From Rhodococcus jostii RHA1 (lineage in GTDB: Bacteria > Actinomycetota > Actinomycetes > Mycobacteriales > Mycobacteriaceae), in the NCBI RefSeq assembly GCF_000014565.1, contig NC_008268.1:5832501-5896500 (forward strand): a stretch of DNA of 64,000 nt, in the 5' to 3' direction. A program made the translations under genes and the position numbers. The notes under the pieces were generated by a model. The model was not told where the DNA came from and ran no database searches. It worked only from the letters and a program-made list of their open reading frames with translations. This document shows positions 57,460 to 64,000 of the stretch, in pieces (within the stretch, counting starts at the first letter, position 1; each line of letters begins with the position of its first letter).

Positions 57460-58078
57460 GTCGCGGCCTTTCGTTTCAGGGCGGCAGGGCGGCCACCTCG
57501 GGACTGCTCGTGATCCTAACGCTTGCTAAGTTACCCGCTAGTAACTTATTCAGTGTACCTGCGGGTAACTTACCGGCGCTCAGCGGGATCTCTGCAGCTC
57601 GGGCGCCGATGAGGCATGTGATGCATGCCACAATCGGACTTTCTGTTCGCCACGTTAAAGGGTCGAAATTGCGGCGTTCACCCAAGGTCGCCCTAACTTC
57701 GGCCGACGGCCGCCGGGTGCGGTCCGCGGCGCTCCCGGAGAGGGCTCCGGCGGTCGTTTTCGTCACGAATCCGATGCGGTCGCATTGCGGCCGGATGACG
57801 ACGAGTGGATATTCCGGGTGCTCACGTCGACGCTGCCGAAATCCCTCCCGAGTGACGTAATTCATGCCGTGTAATTCGCGCGAATTACACACATTCGAAG
57901 CGCTACTGATCGGTAACTTGCGGGTGCGATGAATTTTTCGTCAATGAACATTTCGGCCGTGATTCCGCTGTTACTCTGAGCGTGTTTTCCGGCCCTGGCC
58001 AGCGGTCACACGGGGGGCCGAGCAGTGCACTTCGATCACACCAGAACTTCGTCGGGACGCTCCTGAAATGAGGCATCA
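57460..58078. other. Intergenic control region between etfD and the secreted-protein array
   Basis: 619 bases. It is less GC-rich than the genes, especially 57880-57980. It holds the GTAACTT repeats at 57527-57571 and another copy at 57913-57919. A minus-strand ORF across 57476-57892 has no domain, signal or ribosome site that I can defend. The promoter of the first secreted protein probably lies in 57900-58040. Confidence 0.6.
57527..57571. promoter_or_regulatory. Double inverted repeat with GTAACTT core upstream of etfD
   Basis: AAGTTACCCGC (57528-57538) pairs perfectly with GCGGGTAACTT (57561-57571). TAAGTTAC (57527-57534) also pairs with GTAACTTA (57541-57548) across six bases. Three half-sites thus sit 70-130 bases before the etfD start, an arrangement typical of a TetR-type or other dimeric repressor. 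The identity of the regulator is unknown. Confidence 0.6.
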
Positions 58079-58525
58079 ATGATCGTGAGAAAAGCTGCAG
58101 TCACGGCAGGGATGGCGGTCGCCGCCATGGGGCTCGCTGCCGGGGTTTCCCATGCAGGGCCGGTGGCAGCACCTGCTCCAGGGGCGCCTGTTCCGGCAAT
58201 AGCGGCGCCCGCGGTTCCTTCGCTGCCGTTCCACGACGTCGCGTCCCGCGAGGAGAACGACAGGGCGTTCGGTCAGTTCGGTGCGCAGGTCGGCATCGCC
58301 GTCACGGTCGGAAGCCTGGTCGGAACCATAGCTGGGGCCGGAATCGGCTGCATCGCAACACTTCCCGCTGGCTGCGTCGCCGGGCTGGTGACCGGGGCCG
58401 GTATCGGCGGGGTCATTGGAACCATCGTCGCCGGTGGCCCCACCCTCGGCGTCAGTGCGTACCAGTTGTGGGAGACGTACAACGCCGCTCCGGGGACCTC
58501 GATCTACGCGGACCGGGACGAGTAG
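58079..58525 (+). CDS. Secreted glycine-rich hairpin protein, paralog 1 (short form)
   Basis: 148 residues. Signal peptide (IVRKAAVTAGMAVAAMGLAAG, cleavage after VSHA), an Ala/Pro spacer, then HDVASREENDRAFGQFGAQVGIA and two Gly-rich hydrophobic segments joined by GCIATLPAGC. The C-terminus (YNAAPGTSIYADRDE) resembles the end of paralog 2. It lacks the ~70-residue beta domain present in the other three paralogs, so it is a minimal version. The two Cys flanking the turn could form a disulfide. Function unknown; a membrane-inserting or pore-type peptide is one possibility. Confidence 0.75.
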   Translation: MIVRKAAVTAGMAVAAMGLAAGVSHAGPVAAPAPGAPVPAIAAPAVPSLPFHDVASREENDRAFGQFGAQVGIAVTVGSLVGTIAGAGIGCIATLPAGCVAGLVTGAGIGGVIGTIVAGGPTLGVSAYQLWETYNAAPGTSIYADRDE

Positions 58526-58543
58526 AGCCCTCGTATCAGCGCC

Positions 58544-58574
58544 CGGCCCCGTCGTGCCTCGCACGGCGGGGCCG
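58544..58574 (+). terminator. Hairpin terminator after paralog 1
   Basis: CGGCCCCGTCGTGC (58544-58557) pairs with GCACGGCGGGGCCG (58561-58574) at 13 of 14 positions around a three-base loop, 18 bases after the stop. No strong T-run follows. Confidence 0.7.
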
Positions 58575-58817
58575 AGTCGTGAGTGGAGGCCACCGCGAAG
58601 AAACCGACCGGTTCCCCGCTTTGTGTGGGAATAACTGCATCCCTGACTGGTGCAATTCTTGAAATTCGATCCCAATGCCGTTCTGGGCGCAATTTTTCAT
58701 AACCCTGAGCAGACTATTTCGTGAGCGCCTTTTCTCTAGGCGAGACTCAATTGGGATCTGTCACAGCCGCAAGTTACTGTTTAGCAACGGATGGGGTTGA
58801 AACCTTAAGGGGATGGA

Positions 58818-59504
58818 ATGAAGTTGCGTCGTATCGTTACGACTTCGGCACTTTTGGTGGGTGTGCTCGCGACCGGGTCCGGGGTGGCGGTCGCGGAACC
58901 CGTCGCCGAGCCGGGCACCGAGATCGGATACGAATCCCACATCGAGGACCGCACGGTCGTGACCACGCTCGACGCCGGCGCCTTTGCGCTCGCATCGGAC
59001 GGGAAGTCCGTCGCGATCAAGGATGTGGGTGGGGCAACTGTCGTTTCCCTGCCGCTCGCGTACCGATTCGACGGACTGCAGTTTCCGTTCGAGGAAGAGA
59101 TCACCGAAAACGGAAAGACCCTGCGTCTGACGCCGAGTGTCGACAAGGCCGAGGCAACGCCGATCTCACCCGAGGATCGGATCACGCCCATCGCGCTGCA
59201 CGACGTGGCGTCGATCGACGAGAACACCAGGGCTCAGTCGGCGTTCCAGCAGCAGCTCGGTATCGCGATGACGGTCGGCAGTCTCGGCGGCACCATCGTG
59301 GGTGGAATCCTGGGATTCGCCGTCGGTTGCGTGGTCGGGACACCTGTGGCCGTCTTCGGATGCCTGCCGTTCGGCGTAACGGGAGCGGGGATCGGTGCGC
59401 TACTGGGCACGATCGTCGTGGGCGGCCCGACGCTGGCGATCGCCGGTATCGACCTGATCAACACGCTGAACGCACCGCCCGGCACCACGAAGTGGGTGAA
59501 GTAG
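58818..59504 (+). CDS. Secreted beta-domain plus glycine-rich hairpin protein, paralog 2
   Basis: 228 residues. Signal peptide (KLRRIVTTSALLVGVLATGSG, cleavage after VAVA). A conserved domain at about 35-105 has TTLDAGAFAL, VVSLPLAYRFDGLQFPF and LRLTPS. The helix HDVASIDENTRAQSAFQQQLG leads into two Gly/Val-rich hydrophobic segments joined by GCVVGTPVAVFGC. The end is INTLNAPPGTTKWVK. AAGGGG precedes ATG 58818. The HDVAS and N-APPGT signatures tie it to paralog 1, and LDAGAF ties it to paralogs 3 and 4. It carries its own terminator, so it is probably a separate transcript. Function unknown. Confidence 0.8.
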   Translation: MKLRRIVTTSALLVGVLATGSGVAVAEPVAEPGTEIGYESHIEDRTVVTTLDAGAFALASDGKSVAIKDVGGATVVSLPLAYRFDGLQFPFEEEITENGKTLRLTPSVDKAEATPISPEDRITPIALHDVASIDENTRAQSAFQQQLGIAMTVGSLGGTIVGGILGFAVGCVVGTPVAVFGCLPFGVTGAGIGALLGTIVVGGPTLAIAGIDLINTLNAPPGTTKWVK

Positions 59505-59527
59505 CCCCACCCCGCGGTACTCAGACG

Positions 59528-59555
59528 CCGCCCGCCTCCCTTCGGAGGCGGGCGG
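59528..59555 (+). terminator. Terminator after paralog 2
   Basis: CCGCCCGCCTCC (59528-59539) and GGAGGCGGGCGG (59544-59555) are perfect complements with a CTTC loop, followed by TTCGTCGTT, 24 bases after the stop. Confidence 0.85.
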
Positions 59556-59627
59556 TTCGTCGTTGCGCCCCTCGCGGGAGTGAACCTCGTCACACCGGCG
59601 TATCCGACCTGCCGGGTCAGCCCATGC

Positions 59628-59638
59628 TTAGGCTAACC
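59628..59638. promoter_or_regulatory. Core of an IdeR/DmdR-type iron box before paralog 3
   Basis: TTAGGCTAACC matches the central 11 bases of the 19-base consensus TTAGGTTAGGCTAACCTAA; the outer bases match poorly (about 13 of 19 overall). It lies 37 bases before ATG 59676, a normal distance for control of a promoter. It suggests iron-dependent control of paralogs 3 and 4. Confidence 0.5.
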
Positions 59639-59675
59639 TTCGTCCGTCACAGCGCTGCTCTCGAAACGGATCTCG

Positions 59676-60416
59676 ATGAACCTCCGACGGTTTACTGCCA
59701 CCTCCCTGCTCGTCGTCGCGGCGATGGGCGTCGGGGCGGCCACGTCATACGCCGATCCGGCCGCTGCACCCCAGCCGGGCGCGGAACAGGGCATCCCGAA
59801 CATCAACTACCAGACCGCCCGCGACGGTGACGCCGCTGTGGCCACCCTCGACGCCGGCGCCTTCTCGATCAACGCCGCGAACGACACCGTCGACGTGGTC
59901 GACGACGGCGGCCGCGTCGTCGCGTCCATTCCCACGTTCTTCCGGGTCGACGACCTGCAGCATCCGTTCGCGGTGGCGGTCGACGACACCGCTCGCGTCC
60001 TGCGGCTAGTCCCGAACATGGATCCGTCGGCAGCGACCCCCGTCCCCGTGTCGGAGCGGCTGACTCTCGACGACGTCGCCGCACCGCAGGACAAGCAGGA
60101 ACGCGACGACCGCGCACTCGACGACTTCCAGCAGCAACTCGGGATCACGAGCGCGATCACCGCGATCGTCGCGGCCATCATCGGCGGGGCGATCGGCTGC
60201 GCGATCGGTGTCATCCCCGGCACGGCTGCGCTGGTGATTCCGTTTCTCGGCCTCGCCGGTCCGGTGGCCGGGTGCATCGGAGGTGCGCTGATCGTCGCAC
60301 CCGTCGTCGCGCTTGCCGGCACCATCGTCGTCGGCGGTGGCGCCCTGGTGGTTCTCGGAATCCAGTACTTCAACACCATCAACAGCCCGTTCGTCGCACC
60401 GGAACCCACGGCATGA
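59676..60416 (+). CDS. Secreted beta-domain plus glycine-rich hairpin protein, paralog 3
   Basis: 246 residues. Signal peptide (NLRRFTATSLLVVAAMGVGAA, cleavage after SYA), beta domain (ATLDAGAFSI, VVASIPTFFRVDDLQHPF, LRLVPNMD), then DDRALDDFQQQLGITSAI and hydrophobic segments between GCAIGVIPG and VAGC. The loop between the two Cys is the longest of the set, 24 residues. The C-terminus (IQYFNTINSPFVAPEPTA) matches paralog 4. The stop overlaps the start of paralog 4 (ATGA), so the two are translationally coupled and probably interact. An iron-box core lies upstream. Function unknown. Confidence 0.8.
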   Translation: MNLRRFTATSLLVVAAMGVGAATSYADPAAAPQPGAEQGIPNINYQTARDGDAAVATLDAGAFSINAANDTVDVVDDGGRVVASIPTFFRVDDLQHPFAVAVDDTARVLRLVPNMDPSAATPVPVSERLTLDDVAAPQDKQERDDRALDDFQQQLGITSAITAIVAAIIGGAIGCAIGVIPGTAALVIPFLGLAGPVAGCIGGALIVAPVVALAGTIVVGGGALVVLGIQYFNTINSPFVAPEPTA

Positions 60417-61114
60417 GCGGCCGGTTCGTACGGAACCTGCGGGCCGTCACCGGGGCAGCGTTCCTCGTCGTCGCGGCACTCGGAATCTCCGCCGGGACCG
60501 CACACACAGCTCCACTGGCGCAGCGGGATTCGTCCGACATCGGCTACGAGGCGCACGCCGAGGGGGAGTCCGTCGTCACGTCGATCGACGCGGGCGCCTT
60601 CCGGATCACCGACACTCGGGAAGCGATAGAGGTGGTGGACGACAGCGGCAAGGTGGTGGCTGCGCTGCCGCTCACGATTCGCGTCGGCGACGCAGTCTAT
60701 CCGATCGACGCCGACCTCGATGGGCGCACGGTGACGCTCACTCCGCAGGTTCCCGCCGGCGTCGCGTCCTCCCTGAAATCGGTTGCGCAGGACGGATTCG
60801 ACACTCAGGAAGAGCGTGACGACTCGGCGCTCGCCGACTTCAACAGCTACCTCGGTTACGCGACACTGATCGGCGGCCTGATCTTCGGTGTGATCTTCGG
60901 TGCCGTGGGTCTCGCGGTCGGGTGCGGCCTGTTCGCCGTGACCGTGATCGGCACGCCGGTCGGGTGCCTCGGCGGGCTGCTGGCGGGATTCGCCGCCGGC
61001 GGGTTGGCCGGAACCATCTTCGTGGGCGGCGCCGCACTGGTGATCCTCGGAATCCAGTACCTCGTCACCATCAACACGCCGTTCATTCCGCCCGCGCCCG
61101 AGCCCACCGCCTGA
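60413..61114 (+). CDS. Secreted beta-domain plus glycine-rich hairpin protein, paralog 4
   Basis: 233 residues. The signal sequence is longer and begins SGRFVRNLRAVTGAAFLVVAA, cleavage after AHTA. Beta domain (TSIDAGAFRI, VVAALPLTIRVGDAVYPI, VTLTPQ), DDSALADFNSYLGY, then two hydrophobic segments joined by GCGLFAVTVIGTPVGC, and the end IQYLVTINTPFIPPAPEPTA. ATG 60413 is fixed by the ATGA overlap with paralog 3 and by the signal peptide. With its partner it looks like a two-component secreted complex. Function unknown. Confidence 0.8.
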   Translation: MSGRFVRNLRAVTGAAFLVVAALGISAGTAHTAPLAQRDSSDIGYEAHAEGESVVTSIDAGAFRITDTREAIEVVDDSGKVVAALPLTIRVGDAVYPIDADLDGRTVTLTPQVPAGVASSLKSVAQDGFDTQEERDDSALADFNSYLGYATLIGGLIFGVIFGAVGLAVGCGLFAVTVIGTPVGCLGGLLAGFAAGGLAGTIFVGGAALVILGIQYLVTINTPFIPPAPEPTA

Positions 61115-61145
61115 TCAGTTCCCGCGCGCTCGGTAGCCGGTTGCC

Positions 61146-61585
61146 GTGATCGTCGGCAGCACCGGAGAGGGCAGGTTCGCACCCACCGTCGCCGACTGGT
61201 TCGTTCGCGCCGCGGGAGAGTACGGCTGCGCCGCTCTCGACGTCATCGACCTCGCGGACGTCCCACTACCCGTGGTGGTCCCGGGTTTCGGCACCGACGC
61301 GTAGCCGACGGTGGCCGCAGTGGGGGCGCGGCTCGCGGCCGCGGACGCCTTCGTCGTGGTGACCCCGTCGGCTTCGTGTCGTACGGCGGAATGGGCGGGG
61401 GACTCCGCGCGGTGGAACAGCTGCGGTTGGTGTTCGCGGAACTTCACGCGGTCACGGTCCGCGACAGTGTCAGCTTTCGCGGCGCGTGGGCGGTGTTCGA
61501 CGAGAACAGGGAACCGCTCGACCAGATCGAATGGTGGGGCACCACCCTGCGGGATGCCCGGGCGGTCCGGCCCTACGCGGCCTGA
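61146..61585 (+). pseudogene. Broken NADPH-dependent FMN reductase gene
   Basis: GTG 61146 opens a typical NADPH:FMN reductase N-terminus (IVGSTGEGRFAPTVADWF, LADVPLPVV). A TAG stop at 61302-61304 interrupts it. The same frame then continues (RLAAADAFVVVTP) up to about 61365, where the expected active-site stretch (EYNHS...WxxKPV) is missing. The rest resumes in another frame (GFVSYGGMGGGLRAVEQLR to RPYAA, ending 61585). There is thus one nonsense codon and one deletion of roughly 80 bases. The remaining codons look little decayed, which suggests recent loss. Confidence 0.85.
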
Positions 61586-61598
61586 GTGCACGACCGAC

Positions 61599-61638
61599 GA
61601 CAGCGGCCCGCCTCCCGAGAGGGAAGCGGGCCGCTGTC
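61599..61638. terminator. Hairpin between the pseudogene and the convergent protease gene
   Basis: GACAGCGGCCCGC (61599-61611) pairs perfectly with GCGGGCCGCTGTC (61626-61638), with CCC/GGG pairing continuing inside. It lies 14 bases from each neighbouring stop and probably serves both directions. Confidence 0.85.
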
Positions 61639-61652
61639 TTCTGTGGAGTGCG

Positions 61653-62963
61653 TTACGAGGTGCGCACGCGCAGACCCGGGTTCTCGGCCAGCACCTCGTT
61701 GATCGGCGTGGCGAACAACTCGGGGCTCTCGCCGAGGACGAACGTGACGACGTCCGCGACCTGGCAGATCGGGTACTGCCCGACGTTGGACGCGCTCGAG
61801 ATTCCGAGTGCCAGCGTGCCCGTCACGATCGTGCCGCCGCTGTCGCCCTGCAGGGCGCACATGCTCGTCGAGAAGCTGTCGGCCAGCGTGCGCTCACCGA
61901 CCGAGACGGTCTGCGCCACGGACGTGACGACACCGCACGTGAAACCGGTGGTCAGACCCGACTTGCACACCGGGGCGCCGACAATCGGGTCGGCGGTTCC
62001 GGTGATGGCGACCGGCGCTGCGCCGGGAACCCGGACGCCGTTGTTCTCGAACCGGTGTGCGGCGTTGTCGTCGGCCCGGATGATCGAGTAGTCGTGGATG
62101 TCCAGGCTCGTTTTGGCGAAGGTGCCGATCCGCGGACCGGTGCCACCCGGGACCAGCGAGAACGCCTCCGATGCCTCCGAGGTGCCGGCAGCGTCCCGGT
62201 TGGGGTCGCAGTGTCCGGCCGTGATGTTCACCGGGCCGCCCGAGCTGTCGGTGCCGTTGAAACCGAGCGAGCAGCGCAGCCCCACTCCGCCGCCGAGCGA
62301 GCCGTACGCGTCGCCGCCCAGCAGGGCGTCGGCGGGGAGCGGTTCGGCGATGGGGGTGAGGTCGGTGGACGGCAGCGGAGCGGCCGTGGCCGGCGACTGC
62401 ACGACGCGTGCGCCCTTCAGGAAGTCCGGAAGCTGCAACCCGCCCACGTTGTCCGCACGGAGCACGAGATCGTTGTTCACGATGTCGATGGCCACACCGC
62501 GAACGAGATCCGCGACGGCGGGCGGCTGGGTGTCCAGCCAACTGTCGAGCGACTTCACCTGAGCCTGCAGGCTGCTCTCGCTCTGTGCCACATCCTTCAC
62601 CTGGAACCCGGCCTTCTCGGCCGCGGCGACCGCGGCGTCCTTGTCGGCACCGTCGGCGAGCCCGACGATCGGGGTGCCGGCGTTGTCGAGCCAGGTTCCG
62701 GCGAACGCATCCGGGAACTGGATGCGGGCGATCTTCGCGAACTCGGCCAGCTTCTGGCCCAGCTCGGAGTGCTCCAGGTACTGGTCCGGGCTCAGCGACA
62801 GATCACGCTGGATAGCGTCGATCAGTTCCGCGGGAAGCTTGGCGGCCTGGCCGGACACTCCGGGCTCGACCGGATCGGCCTGAGCGGAGGCGGCGACCGG
62901 ACCGAGGAGCAGCAGCGCGGCGGAGCCGAACACGGCGGCACGACGTGCGATGGAGCTTCGCAT
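61653..62963 (-). CDS. Secreted chymotrypsin-fold (S1) serine protease with pro-region
   Basis: 436 residues. Signal peptide (RSSIARRAAVFGSAALLLL, cleavage after SAQA), a ~170-residue pro-region (PAELIDAIQRDLSLSPDQYL, FPDAFAGTWLD, DKDAAVAAAEKAGF) of the alpha-lytic/streptogrisin kind, and a catalytic domain. The triad is His in ITAGHC (about 251), Asp in DIHDYSIIR and Ser in LQGDSGG (about 375). Cysteine pairs around the His and Ser loops suggest disulfides. ATG 62963 has AAAGG five bases upstream. TATAGT on the minus strand (63058-63063) may be its -10 box. It is followed upstream on the same strand by a second protease of the same fold. Substrate unknown. Confidence 0.9.
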   Translation of the reverse strand: MRSSIARRAAVFGSAALLLLGPVAASAQADPVEPGVSGQAAKLPAELIDAIQRDLSLSPDQYLEHSELGQKLAEFAKIARIQFPDAFAGTWLDNAGTPIVGLADGADKDAAVAAAEKAGFQVKDVAQSESSLQAQVKSLDSWLDTQPPAVADLVRGVAIDIVNNDLVLRADNVGGLQLPDFLKGARVVQSPATAAPLPSTDLTPIAEPLPADALLGGDAYGSLGGGVGLRCSLGFNGTDSSGGPVNITAGHCDPNRDAAGTSEASEAFSLVPGGTGPRIGTFAKTSLDIHDYSIIRADDNAAHRFENNGVRVPGAAPVAITGTADPIVGAPVCKSGLTTGFTCGVVTSVAQTVSVGERTLADSFSTSMCALQGDSGGTIVTGTLALGISSASNVGQYPICQVADVVTFVLGESPELFATPINEVLAENPGLRVRTS

Positions 62964-63145
62964 GGGGGCCTTTCTGATGTTTGTTTGTTCGCAGTTGCCT
63001 CGCGGGCGCATACGAATACGACCCCCCGACAGGTAAGGCCGTACACAGTCGGAGTCGACTATATGGGTTCGCCCCGTCTATTCCCACCTGTAACACTCTC
63101 GGTGGACGACGCAGCAGGACAAAGCGGACACGGGGCCGGAATACA

Positions 63146-63186
63146 CCTGTGCCCGGTGTCCGAGCGGAGCGGACACCGGGCACAGG
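63146..63186 (-). terminator. Terminator of the second protease gene
   Basis: CCTGTGCCCGGTGTCCG (63146-63162) and CGGACACCGGGCACAGG (63170-63186) are perfect 17-base complements with a seven-base loop, 17 bases after the stop of the gene at 63203. Confidence 0.88.
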
Positions 63187-63202
63187 GTGGGGCGGTGGGG
63201 AA

Positions 63203-64000
63203 CTAGTCGGAGATGGTGCGCACGCGCATCCCGGATCCGAGCGTGTCCACGATGTCCGCGACGGGGATGCCCAGGCTGGCGGTGCCACCCTCCGGTGCCA
63301 GCACCAGGTTCGCCTCCGTGCAGTTGGGGGCGCCACTGGCGTTGGAACCACTGGTGATGCCCAGCGCGAGGGTTCCGGTGACGATGGCGCCGCCGCTGTC
63401 ACCCGCGAGGGTGCAGGCCGTGCCGGCGAAACCGTTGACCACGCGGCTCGAACCGTCGGCGACGAACAGCTGCGTCTCGACGCGATCGGCTGCCACGACA
63501 CCACACGTGAACGACGACGTCTGGCCCGACTTGCAGATCGGGGCGCCGACGACGGGCCGGGCGGTGCCGGTGATCTCCAGCGTGGTGCCGTTCGCGCCGC
63601 GAACCGCGGGACGGTCCAGACCGGCCTTGACGCCGGCCTCGTTGAGCTTGATCACCGAGTAGTCCAGCTTGTCGGCCGGGTTGCCGACCGACGACTTCGA
63701 GAACGCGCCGATCTGCTGGCTGTCGTCCACGTTCTGGTGATTGGGAAGGAACACCGGCGACGGCTGACCCTCGGCGGGGTTGCAGTGTCCGGCGCTGATG
63801 TTCACGGCCTGGCCGCTGTCGTCCACGGCGTTGAAACCGAGCGAGCAGACGGAGATCTCCGAGATCGGCGTCTTCGGCAGCTCACCCGCGGTGGTGATGT
63901 AGGTGTCACCCGCGAGGGGACCTCGCTCCACCGGACCGCCGCCGCCGGGGCTCAGCATCACCTTGACGTTCGCGAGCAGCGTCGGCAGGTTCAGCGCCTG
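63203..64000 (-). CDS. Second S1 serine protease, 5' end beyond the window
   Basis: The frame stays open to base 64000, so the true start lies outside; the in-frame ATG at 63961 is inside the protein. The visible 265 residues include the end of a pro-region (NLPTLLANVKV, then a Gly-rich linker) and a full catalytic domain. The His is in ISAGHC, the Asp in KLDYSVIK and the Ser in LAGDSGG. The C-terminus (LGSGMRVRTISD) parallels that of the first protease (NPGLRVRTS), so the pair arose by tandem duplication, but the two have diverged considerably. Its strong terminator separates it from the first protease, so each has its own transcript. Confidence 0.88.
   Translation of the reverse strand, partial: QALNLPTLLANVKVMLSPGGGGPVERGPLAGDTYITTAGELPKTPISEISVCSLGFNAVDDSGQAVNISAGHCNPAEGQPSPVFLPNHQNVDDSQQIGAFSKSSVGNPADKLDYSVIKLNEAGVKAGLDRPAVRGANGTTLEITGTARPVVGAPICKSGQTSSFTCGVVAADRVETQLFVADGSSRVVNGFAGTACTLAGDSGGAIVTGTLALGITSGSNASGAPNCTEANLVLAPEGGTASLGIPVADIVDTLGSGMRVRTISD

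Noticed and set aside
53784..57513. Long plus-strand ORF of 1144 residues opposite etfD
   Set aside because: It is the antisense of the GC-rich etfD frame and its repetitive tail; no domains, no ribosome site.
57476..57892. Minus-strand ORF of 138 residues upstream of etfD
   Set aside because: It overlaps the operator-like repeats, has no ribosome site, no recognisable domain and an untypical composition.
61311..63206. 631-residue plus-strand ORF across the protease gene
   Set aside because: It is a shadow frame of the minus-strand protease; only its first ~25 codons belong to the FMN reductase remnant.

Overview
The window is high-GC actinobacterial chromosome, most likely Rhodococcus or a close Corynebacteriales relative. 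The reasons are GC-rich codon use, GTG starts, iniA/iniC-type dynamin genes beside an EtfD-type iron-sulfur reductase, an AlaA/AspC-type aminotransferase, a MAB_1171c-type membrane protein and very large NRPS genes. From memory, M. tuberculosis carries udgA (Rv0322), aspC (Rv0337c), Rv0338c/etfD and iniBAC (Rv0341-0343) in one neighbourhood. The same gene types are spread across this window, with an NRPS block lying between the aminotransferase and the ini/etfD genes.

Layout. 1-12966: the 3' part of a multimodular NRPS (T-C-A-T-C-A-T-C-A-T-C-A-T-TE; one adenylation pocket reads as threonine). 13088-16699: glycan genes, namely a Wzz/BY-kinase, a convergently overlapping low-molecular-weight tyrosine phosphatase and a UDP-glucose 6-dehydrogenase. 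16817-20949: secreted lipase, membrane-anchored Hsp70-like protein, a small membrane protein and a YibE/F transporter-like protein. 21412-24263: a HELAH metallopeptidase plus 7-TM protein, convergent with two HTH regulators, one EspR-like. 24320-29107: AlaA-type aminotransferase, carotenoid oxygenase and S9 peptidase. 29315-47506: a complete five-module NRPS of about 6060 residues (C-A-T-E-C-A-T-C-A-T-C-A-T-C-A-T-TE) with a serine pocket in module 2 and identical pockets in modules 1 and 3. 47607-53782: iniC-like, iniA-like and a low-complexity iniB-position gene, divergent from a second membrane-anchored Hsp70-like gene. 53784-57459: small membrane protein and an EtfD-type reductase with a long Lys/Ala/Pro repeat tail. 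58079-61114: four tandem secreted paralogs with a GC...GC hairpin in a glycine-rich hydrophobic core, one preceded by the core of an iron box. 61146-61585: a broken FMN-reductase gene. 61653-64000: two secreted chymotrypsin-fold proteases, the second cut by the window edge.

How the genes work together. The kinase, phosphatase and UDP-glucuronate enzyme fit envelope polysaccharide synthesis and its phospho-control. The two Hsp70-like proteins, the dynamin pair and the low-complexity protein form a cell-envelope module whose details differ from the textbook iniBAC operon. The two dynamin-like partners carry complementary defects in their GTPase motifs. The NRPS genes have no visible MbtH, transport or tailoring partner in the window. 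The least explained parts are the four-paralog secreted array, the ini/Hsp70-like module and a palindromic repeat lodged in-frame inside an adenylation domain. No tRNA, rRNA, CRISPR array, transposase or phage gene was seen.
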